DNA of 12,554 nucleotides from CAZLYX01 sp964563885 (GTDB taxonomy: Bacteria; Pseudomonadota; Gammaproteobacteria; Burkholderiales; Neisseriaceae), in the NCBI GenBank assembly GCA_964563885.1, contig CAZLYX010000049.1, positions 1 through 12,554 of the forward strand, given 5' to 3'. This document shows positions 7,591-12,554 of the stretch, one piece after another (within the stretch, counting starts at the first letter, position 1; every line of letters begins with the position of its first letter). Below the pieces are notes generated by a model. The model worked only from the letters and a program-made list of their open reading frames with translations. It was not told where the DNA came from and searched no databases. The position numbers and the translations under genes are program-made.

Positions 7591-7974
7591 TTATATGGTT
7601 TTGCAGTCTTTTAACAAGTTTAGCTCTAGTTGGGCATCTTTTTTTGAGCTCGCCCACCACAAGATCGCTGAGTCTCCTTTAGTGTGCCAGCGATAACGCT
7701 CAGCATCATTAATAGAAGCATAAAGCGCACCCGAGCCACTTCTCACGTTATTCATGGGTACTTGTTTGCCCTCAACAAGCAATACAGCAAATGAGCTGCC
7801 GGCTTGCGTATTAATATAAGTAACAGGTATTTTAATGCCATGCTCACACTGATAAGCAACTTGCATAGCTTTTTCATCAGCAGGTTTGTGTTGTTTTTTG
7901 TAAGCAAAGGCTGAATTTTGTGCCAGCACACCGCTTAATAAAATTAAGCTCATCATTAGTTTTGTTTTTTTCAT
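7591..7974 (-). CDS. MliC/PliC-family lysozyme inhibitor, ACP-like exported protein
   Basis: This 127-residue protein has a clean Sec signal peptide ending in SAFA (cleavage after residue 24) and no lipobox, so it should be periplasmic or released. The mature part has the hallmarks of the MliC family of C-type lysozyme inhibitors: VAYQCEHGIKIPVTY (39-53), the motif SGSGALY (79-85) and the lysine-containing HTKG (97-100), followed by AILWW. C43 and C124 (LKDC near the end) could form a disulfide. The order YxC...xVTY...KDC at the very end resembles, from memory, the neisserial adhesin complex protein ACP, itself an MliC-fold lysozyme inhibitor. The RBS GAGGA (7984-7988) is 9 bp from the ATG. 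The gene is monocistronic, with a hairpin on each side. Family assignment is fairly sure; inhibitory activity is inferred. Confidence 0.8.
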   Translation of the reverse strand: MKKTKLMMSLILLSGVLAQNSAFAYKKQHKPADEKAMQVAYQCEHGIKIPVTYINTQAGSSFAVLLVEGKQVPMNNVRSGSGALYASINDAERYRWHTKGDSAILWWASSKKDAQLELNLLKDCKTI

Positions 7975-8099
7975 GACTGTATTTCCTCGTATTCAAATAT
8001 TAAAATAAAGATGATGATTAAGCATTAATCCTGTTGGGCAATCTATGTATTTCATCATCAGGCATTGTGCTGCGGTGTATGTCATTTTATGCAACTTAT

Positions 8100-8129
8100 A
8101 TAATATTAAAGCGGTATTGGAAAAAGCAA
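8100..8129 (-). promoter_or_regulatory. Possible sigma-70 promoter of the MliC-like gene
   Basis: On the minus strand TTGCTT (8124-8129) is followed after 18 bp by TATTAT (8100-8105). The -10 is a 5/6 match and the -35 is weak. It would leave a leader of roughly 115 nt containing the inverted repeats at 8010-8059. Confidence 0.3.
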
Positions 8130-8260
8130 TATAGCGCATAAGAAAAGGATAAACTATTCAAAAATAATGTGCATAATTAACATTGCTTAAACCCCATCTT
8201 TTAAAGTCTAAACACATGAAGCATTCACAATGTTGTTTATATGGCTAAGATGTTCATAGA

Positions 8261-8301
8261 AAAGGCTACCTGAAAACATTAAATCTTTCAGGTAGCCTTT
8301 T
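8261..8301 (-). terminator. DUS-pair hairpin ending metF
   Basis: AGGCTACCTGAA (8263-8274) and its exact complement (8287-8298) form a compact hairpin with a short loop. On the minus strand it lies about 30 bp after the metF stop and separates metF from the MliC-like gene. Confidence 0.85.
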
Positions 8302-8331
8302 AAAATGGTAACGGGTTTATACGCTGATGAA

Positions 8332-9171
8332 TCAATAGCCCAAACGCTGGCAAATGGTCGACACTAAACCCGCTTGGTTTAAGGTATAAAAATGTAGGCT
8401 CGGCGCACCTTCACGCAATAGGCGTTCACACATTTCGGTGACCACATCTAATGCTAAAGATTTGATAGAGGCGGTATCGTCTGCATATGATTGTAGTTTT
8501 AAGCGCAACCAGCGTGGGATTTCGGCGCCACAGGTGTCGGAGAAGCGCGCAAGCTTAGAGAAGCTGGCGATTGGCATAATACCAGGCACGATAGGAATAT
8601 CAATGCCACGACCACGTGCATCGTCTACAAAGCGGAAATAAGCATCGGCATTGTAAAAATATTGAGTGATGGCTGAATCAGCACCTGCTTTGGCTTTTCG
8701 CACAAAGTTGTTGAGATCATCTTCGGCGCTGCGCGCTTGTGGATGGTATTCAGGGTAAGCGGCTACTTCAATGTGAAAGTCGTTATCAAATTCGTTTTTA
8801 ATCAACGAAACCAATTCATTGGCGTAACGTAAGCCACTCATGCCAGATCCAACGCCAGAAGGAATATCGCCACGCAGTGCAACAATGTGGCGTATACCCA
8901 TGGTTTTGTATTCTTGTAATAAGCTGATGAGCTCGTGCTTTTCCATGCCCACACAAGCTAAATGAGGTGCTGCTGCTACGCCTTCACTTAAAATATCTTC
9001 AATGGCTTGCATGGTACCATCGCGCGTTGAACCACCTGCGCCAGAAGTGCAAGAGAAAAACTCTGGATTATATTGACGCAGTTGTTTACGGGTGAGGATT
9101 TGTTTGGCGCGGCCTTCTGGTGTACGGGTAGGGAAAAATTCAAAACTGAGTTTTTTTTGGCTTTCGGTCAT
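8332..9171 (-). CDS. metF: 5,10-methylenetetrahydrofolate reductase
   Basis: MetF is a FAD-dependent cytosolic reductase that supplies 5-methyl-THF for methionine synthesis. I place the start at the ATG at 9169-9171, giving 279 residues beginning MTESQKKLSFEFFPTRTPE. The open frame runs 52 codons further upstream, but that part is AT-rich low-complexity sequence unlike the family. Family features are the catalytic glutamate in FEFFP (E11), GAGGSTRDGT, AAPHLACVG, the FAD/folate motif ALRGD with D102, AAYPEYHP (137-144), AITQYFYN and the terminal LHFYTLNQ. The lack of the extra N-terminal helix of E. coli MetF is normal for the shorter Pseudomonas/beta-proteobacterial type. The nearest Shine-Dalgarno is AGG about 10 nt before the ATG. 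The gene is divergent from ubiB and ends at a DUS hairpin. I found no MetR or MetJ site that I would defend. Confidence 0.95.
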   Translation of the reverse strand: MTESQKKLSFEFFPTRTPEGRAKQILTRKQLRQYNPEFFSCTSGAGGSTRDGTMQAIEDILSEGVAAAPHLACVGMEKHELISLLQEYKTMGIRHIVALRGDIPSGVGSGMSGLRYANELVSLIKNEFDNDFHIEVAAYPEYHPQARSAEDDLNNFVRKAKAGADSAITQYFYNADAYFRFVDDARGRGIDIPIVPGIMPIASFSKLARFSDTCGAEIPRWLRLKLQSYADDTASIKSLALDVVTEMCERLLREGAPSLHFYTLNQAGLVSTICQRLGY

Positions 9172-9296
9172 GGTTTTGCTGCCTAAATATTTATTATGAG
9201 AATGATGAATAGGGTAGTAGGTTAAGATTTTGAAATCAAGAGGAAAACGGTTTTTTGGCGTGAAAAATATTATTTTAATGATGAATAAAATTTGTA

Positions 9297-9324
9297 TTGA
9301 GTGTTTTTGTTTGATAATTATAAT
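9297..9324 (+). promoter_or_regulatory. Candidate sigma-70 promoter of ubiB
   Basis: TTGAGT (9297-9302) is followed after 16 bp by a perfect TATAAT (9319-9324), about 100 bp before the preferred ubiB start. The surroundings are AT-rich. A Fur-box-like dyad overlaps the -10 (9313-9331). Confidence 0.45.
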
Positions 9325-9426
9325 CATACAGTGGTTTGGAAATGGGCACGCAGATAAGGGCGTATGCTTGCTCAGGCAGAATGCTATATAATTCGTGCTT
9401 TGATTGGTTTATTCCGAAAGCAATTC

Positions 9427-10953
9427 ATGAAATGGCTTAAACGTTTTACCATTATCAGCAAAACCGTTTACCGTTATCGGTTGACCGATATGATTGAAGA
9501 ACATATTGGTCCAGCTTGGTTGCGCGCTGTAGTGAAGGTGTTGCCGAAATCGGATGCGTATGTGGATGAGCCTTTGCCGGTACGCTTGCGCTTAACTTTA
9601 GAAAATTTGGGGCCAATTTTTGTCAAGCTAGGACAAGTATTATCGACGCGCCCTGATATTTTGCCGCCTGAATATGCATTGGAATTGGCTAAACTACAAG
9701 ATAAAGTGCCGCCGTTTGATGGTATGTTGGCGCGAGAGCATGTTGAAAAATCGCTTGGATTGCCGCTGAGCCAGCTCTACGCTGAATTTGAAACTGAGCC
9801 TGTAGCCAGCGCCTCAATTGCTCAAGTGCACAGAGCATGGTTGTTTGATGAGCAGGGCGGTAAAGGCGCAGCAGTAGCAGTGAAAGTATTGCGCCCAGGT
9901 TTGCTGCCAGTTATTGAGCAAGATTTGGCTTTGATGCAATTTGCTGCCAAGTGGATTGAACGCTTTTTTGCGGATGGAAAACGTTTAAAGCCGCGCGAAG
10001 TGGTAGCAGAGTTTGATCAATATTTGCACGACGAATTAAACTTAATGAATGAGGCGGCAAACGCTAGTCAACTTGGGCGTAATTTTCAAAATAGTGATAT
10101 GTTACTGATTCCTAAAGTACATTTTGATTACTGTAGTCGTGATGTGCTCACGATAGAATGGATGGATGGCACGCCAATTTCTGATATGGCCACTTTGCAT
10201 GCTAAAAATATTGATTTGAAAAAGCTATCTCGTTTTGGGGTAGAGATTTTTTTCAGCCAAGTATTTAAAGATGGTTTTTTTCATGCTGATATGCATCCTG
10301 GTAATATTATGGTGGCAGACGATGGGCGTTATATCTCTTTAGATTTTGGTATTGTCGGGAGCTTAACTGAATATGATAAACGCTATTTAGCAATTAATTT
10401 TCTGGCATTTTTCAACCGTGATTATCATCGTGTGGCAACTGCTCATATTGAATCTGGTTGGGTGCCAGCTGATACCCGTCCTGAAGAACTTGAAGCTGCA
10501 GTGCGCTCGGTATGTGAACCTATTTTCAACAAGCCTTTGTCACAAATATCATTTGGGTTGGTGTTGCTGAGGTTGTTTGAAACCAGCCGCCGTTTTAATG
10601 TGGAAATTCAACCACAGCTGGTGTTGTTGCAAAAAACTTTGCTCAATATTGAAGGTTTAGGTCGCCAGCTTGATCCTGAATTAGATTTATGGGCAACAGC
10701 AAAACCATTTTTAGTCAATTGGATGGACAGTCAAGTCGGCGTAAAAGCATTGTGGCAAAATGTGAAAAACGAAGCACCAGATTGGGCAACGATTTTGCCT
10801 AGCTTGCCGCGTAAGCTTAATGCGTTGGTTGATGAAACTCGTCAACAGGAAATGCGCGATGCTTATCTGCATTTAGTAGAAACGCAACAACGGCAAAATT
10901 TGTGGCTGGCAATAATCGCTATAGCGCTGGTGCTGATTGTGTTATTTAAATAA
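9427..10953 (+). CDS. ubiB: Ubiquinone biosynthesis ADCK-family kinase-like protein UbiB
   Basis: UbiB is a membrane-anchored atypical kinase/ATPase (ADCK/COQ8 family) needed for ubiquinone biosynthesis. I choose the ATG at 9427 (508 residues, MKWLKRF...), which matches the family N-terminus. An in-frame ATG at 9364 would add 21 residues behind AAGGG, but with only 3 nt spacing. Diagnostic motifs, numbered from 9427, are the KLGQ extension motif (67-70) in the N-terminal helical region, the alanine-rich loop ASASIAQVHRA (127-137) replacing the P-loop, the VAVKVLRPG lysine (K153), HADMHPGN (286-293), and DFG at 306-308. The C-terminus is one short hydrophobic helix (about 492-507), where E. 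coli UbiB has two. It stands alone here rather than in a ubiEJB operon. It is divergent from metF and convergent with gap, with its own strong hairpin. Confidence 0.95.
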   Translation: MKWLKRFTIISKTVYRYRLTDMIEEHIGPAWLRAVVKVLPKSDAYVDEPLPVRLRLTLENLGPIFVKLGQVLSTRPDILPPEYALELAKLQDKVPPFDGMLAREHVEKSLGLPLSQLYAEFETEPVASASIAQVHRAWLFDEQGGKGAAVAVKVLRPGLLPVIEQDLALMQFAAKWIERFFADGKRLKPREVVAEFDQYLHDELNLMNEAANASQLGRNFQNSDMLLIPKVHFDYCSRDVLTIEWMDGTPISDMATLHAKNIDLKKLSRFGVEIFFSQVFKDGFFHADMHPGNIMVADDGRYISLDFGIVGSLTEYDKRYLAINFLAFFNRDYHRVATAHIESGWVPADTRPEELEAAVRSVCEPIFNKPLSQISFGLVLLRLFETSRRFNVEIQPQLVLLQKTLLNIEGLGRQLDPELDLWATAKPFLVNWMDSQVGVKALWQNVKNEAPDWATILPSLPRKLNALVDETRQQEMRDAYLHLVETQQRQNLWLAIIAIALVLIVLFK

Positions 10954-10961
10954 TCATATTG

Positions 10962-11008
10962 ATAACTTAAAAGGCTGGCTGAATGTTTCAGCCAGCCTTT
11001 TAAGTTAT
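10962..11008 (+). terminator. 22-bp hairpin after ubiB carrying a variant uptake motif
   Basis: A perfect 22-bp stem (10962-10983 with 10987-11008) with a TGT loop starts 9 bp after the ubiB stop. In place of AGGCTACCTGAA the arms carry AGGCTGGCTGAA (10972-10983) and its exact complement (10987-10998). The second arm includes TTTT. It is a very strong terminator by pairing alone. Confidence 0.85.
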
Positions 11009-11077
11009 ATAAGTAAGGTAATTTGAAATATAGAGGTTTAGATTGATTGGTTTGTTTTACTCAAAGTTTATCTGTAT

Positions 11078-11122
11078 AAAAGGCTACCTGAACGATATAA
11101 ATAAACGTTCAGGTAGCCTTTT
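11078..11122 (-). terminator. DUS-pair hairpin ending gap
   Basis: AGGCTACCTGAA (11081-11092) and its complement (11108-11119) form a 17-bp stem (11078-11094 with 11106-11122). It lies 35 bp beyond the gap stop on the minus strand, with T-rich sequence in both directions. Together with the ubiB hairpin it separates the two convergent genes. Confidence 0.85.
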
Positions 11123-11157
11123 AAGTGCACATCAATTAACTATTGATTGATGGCTGA

Positions 11158-12189
11158 TTACGCTTTTAAAGGTGTAACTTCTTCACCGAACATAGCGCGA
11201 GCAGTGTTCAGCATTTGGCAGCTGAAACCCCATTCGTTGTCATACCAAGACAATACTTTTACTAAGTTTCCATTAGACACTTTAGTTAAAGTGCTGTCGA
11301 AAGTGCTCGCCTCGGTAGAGTGGTTGAAATCGCTTGAAACCAAAGGCAGGGTGTTGTAGCCCAATGCGTATTTCATTGCGCCATCTGAAGCGGCTTTAAC
11401 AATAGCGTTCACTTCTTCTATGCTGGTGTCTCGACCTGCTTCAAATGTTAAGTCAACCAGAGAAACGTTGATGGTGGGTACACGCACAGCAAAACCATCA
11501 AGTTTGCCTTTAAGTTCTGGCAATACTAAGCCTACAGCTTGAGCAGCACCTGTTTTAGTAGGAATCATGTTGTCGACTGCGCTGCGTGCGCGGCGTAAAT
11601 CTGAGTGGCGTACATCAGTGAGTACTTGGTCGTTAGTAAAGGCATGGATAGTGGTCATCAGGCCTTTGGTGATGCCTAAACCGTCGTTTAATGCTTTAGC
11701 AATTGGTGCTAAGCAGTTGGTGGTGCAAGAAGCGTTAGAAACAACAGTCATGTCATCAGTTAACACATCGTGGTTAACGCCGTAAACAATGGTGGCATCT
11801 ATATCATCACCACCTGGTGCAGAAATCAATACTTTTTTCGCGCCTGCATCTAAGTGAGCTTGGCACTTGGCTTTGGTAGTAAATGCACCAGTACACTCAA
11901 GTACCAAATCTACACCCAATGCTTTCCATGGCAATTCAGCTGGATTACGAGTTGAGAAAAATGGAATTTTGTCGCCGTTGATGATTAAATGTTGCTCATC
12001 ATGTGAAACTTCGGCTGCGAAACGACCGTGTACAGTATCAAATTTGGTTAGATGAGCATTGGTTTCTAAACCACCGCTGGCATTAATTGCTACTACTTGT
12101 AGTTGTTTGTCTAATTTGTAGTCATAGATGGCGCGCAAAACTTGGCGGCCGATGCGGCCATAGCCGTTGATTGCTACTTTTATGCTCAT
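11158..12189 (-). CDS. gap: Type I glyceraldehyde-3-phosphate dehydrogenase
   Basis: This cytosolic tetrameric dehydrogenase interconverts glyceraldehyde-3-phosphate and 1,3-bisphosphoglycerate. The 343 residues are full length: NGYGRIGR (8-15) of the Rossmann fold, catalytic SNASCTTNCLAP with C155, H182 in TIHAFTNDQ, the DLRRAR S-loop (197-202), PTKTGAAQAVG, RVPTINVSLVDL and WYDNEWG (316-321). The cofactor-selecting positions are unusual for an NAD enzyme. After VVAIN the usual Asp is Ala (A37), and the position of the Leu-Pro pair before H-x-DLRR is Val193-Arg194. Both changes relieve the discrimination against NADP seen in NAD-specific enzymes, so NADP or dual use is likely (inference). 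The RBS AAGGA (12198-12202) lies 8 bp before the ATG. Erythrose-4-phosphate dehydrogenase is a related alternative but less likely. The gene is monocistronic, ending at a DUS hairpin. Confidence 0.95.
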   Translation of the reverse strand: MSIKVAINGYGRIGRQVLRAIYDYKLDKQLQVVAINASGGLETNAHLTKFDTVHGRFAAEVSHDEQHLIINGDKIPFFSTRNPAELPWKALGVDLVLECTGAFTTKAKCQAHLDAGAKKVLISAPGGDDIDATIVYGVNHDVLTDDMTVVSNASCTTNCLAPIAKALNDGLGITKGLMTTIHAFTNDQVLTDVRHSDLRRARSAVDNMIPTKTGAAQAVGLVLPELKGKLDGFAVRVPTINVSLVDLTFEAGRDTSIEEVNAIVKAASDGAMKYALGYNTLPLVSSDFNHSTEASTFDSTLTKVSNGNLVKVLSWYDNEWGFSCQMLNTARAMFGEEVTPLKA

Positions 12190-12461
12190 TCCTGAAGTCC
12201 TTATATATATGTATTCAATGATGGGTAGTGTAGTTAGTGATTTAGTGACTATTGTGTTTAGGTCACGTTACTGCAAAATTATAACGCATTGTAGTATTGA
12301 TTGGGGGGCGCAGCTACATTTGGTTTCAGCTGGTGATAAGCGACATAACATTCTGTATTAAATTGATTTAATAATTAGATTTAAAATGAATCAAGCTGTT
12401 TAGTGGCATAAAAAATGATATTGGCTTTATGAGTGAAAGTTTCGCTTGGTAATTAATAGGC

Positions 12462-12501
12462 AAAAAAAACCATCTACACTAAAGGGGAAAAGTATAGATG
12501 G
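12462..12501 (-). terminator. Rho-independent terminator of a minus-strand transcript entering from the right edge
   Basis: On the minus strand CCATCTA pairs with TAGATGG (12495-12501 with 12470-12476). The pairing continues as ACT/AGT beyond one A/C mismatch, the loop is C-rich, and a run of eight T follows (12469-12462). It has no uptake sequence, unlike the other terminators in this window. The transcript it ends is not a recognisable coding sequence within the window. Confidence 0.65.
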
Positions 12502-12554
12502 CCAAACACATTACGGGGAAAACGTCTTACTCACTTACTACTTACTTTGGGAAA
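12462..12554 (-). ncRNA. Possible small RNA 3' part with C-rich loops
   Basis: Upstream of the terminator the minus strand reads UUUUCCCC twice (complements of 12515-12522 and 12484-12491) and UUUCCC once at the window edge (12549-12554), about 31-34 nt apart. One copy is in the terminator loop. CCAAA/UUUGG (12546-12550 with 12502-12506) could close another hairpin around the middle copy. C/U-rich unpaired motifs that can pair with Shine-Dalgarno sequences are typical of some Hfq-dependent sRNAs. The 5' end and promoter are outside the window, and the RNA could equally be the 3' UTR of a neighbouring gene. Confidence 0.3.

Larger units (their letters stand above)
7975..8331. other. Leader and promoter region of the MliC-like gene plus the metF 3' flank
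   Basis: There is no gene in these 357 bp. From the metF side it contains the DUS terminator at 8261-8301, and an AT-rich stretch with a possible promoter (8100-8129). A leader with overlapping inverted repeats follows: GATTAA-GCA-TTAATC at 8016-8030 lies inside a larger GATGATGA/TCATCATC pair at 8010-8017 and 8052-8059. The RBS is next to 7974. Confidence 0.55.
12190..12554. other. gap upstream region and right-edge intergenic DNA
   Basis: No protein-coding gene is convincing in these 365 bp. Next to gap lies its RBS and leader. A minus-strand TATAAT (12278-12283) could be its -10, but no acceptable -35 is seen. Other items are a G6 run (12303-12308), a short pseudo-palindrome AGTGAAAGTTTCGCT (12432-12446), and the terminator and repeated GGGGAAAA motifs described separately at 12462-12554. 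Confidence 0.5.

Noticed and set aside
9151..9158. A8/T8 homopolymer in the first codons of metF, and a similar A8 at 145-152 in ispH
   Set aside because: Considered as phase-variation or slippage tracts, but both genes are housekeeping, both frames are intact, and such AAA-rich lysine codons are expected in AT-rich DNA.
9172..9327. A 52-codon N-terminal extension of the metF frame
   Set aside because: The translated part is Ile/Lys-rich low-complexity sequence from AT-rich leader DNA, while the ATG at 9169-9171 gives the normal MetF N-terminus.
9364..9426. Upstream ATG of ubiB with an AAGGG element
   Set aside because: Spacing is only 3 nt and the extra 21 residues do not look like UbiB; MKWLKRF at 9427 fits the family. 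It remains a possible alternative start.
12303..12308. G6 run upstream of gap as a phase-variable promoter tract
   Set aside because: Too short to be notably unstable, and not placed between convincing -35 and -10 elements.
12167..12361. 64-codon plus-strand open frame overlapping the gap start
   Set aside because: It starts inside gap on the opposite strand and has no ribosome binding site or known family resemblance.

Overview
The window looks like chromosomal core DNA from a member of the Neisseriaceae, in a species that is clearly AT-leaning by eye (base composition was not counted). The strongest taxonomic signal is a repeated 12-mer, AGGCTACCTGAA. It matches, from memory, the Eikenella-type dialect (AG-eikDUS) of the neisserial DNA uptake sequence (DUS). 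I see ten exact copies: four inverted pairs that form terminator hairpins, one solo copy in the tsaD leader and one inside ltgA. Variant or decayed copies lie after ubiB, after the lysozyme-inhibitor-like gene and inside ispH. Protein content agrees: a lipoprotein LtgA-type lytic transglycosylase, an ACP/MliC-like small exported protein, and short beta/gamma-type MetF and UbiB. The AT-rich composition argues against Eikenella corrodens itself; another host-associated neisserial genus is plausible, but the sequence alone does not name it.

Layout. Positions 1-306 hold the 3' end of ispH (+). Positions 402-3304 hold trkA and trkH (+), the potassium uptake pair, closed by a DUS hairpin. Positions 3539-5818 hold ltgA and, 42 bp later, an LprI-family small exported protein (+). 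These are closed by a DUS hairpin shared with the convergent tsaD (-, 6021-7106). A gene-poor AT-rich gap follows (7107-7590), then a small MliC/ACP-like predicted lysozyme inhibitor (-, 7591-7974), and metF (-, 8332-9171). ubiB (+, 9427-10953) diverges from metF and converges on gap (-, 11158-12189), with two separate hairpins between the stops. The last 365 bp contain the gap leader and, at the edge, a strong minus-strand terminator that may be the 3' end of a small RNA.

Most genes are housekeeping: isoprenoid synthesis (IspH), K+ uptake (TrkAH), tRNA t6A modification (TsaD), folate/methionine metabolism (MetF), ubiquinone biosynthesis (UbiB) and glycolysis/gluconeogenesis (GAPDH). The accessory-looking theme is the cell wall: a peptidoglycan lytic transglycosylase and two small exported proteins from two different lysozyme-inhibitor-associated families lie within 4.5 kb. 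I found no mobile element, CRISPR array, rRNA or tRNA. The most interesting points are the lysozyme/peptidoglycan neighbourhood, the coordinated two-base change in both arms of the ubiB hairpin, the possible C-rich-loop sRNA at the right edge, and GAPDH residues that point towards NADP use.
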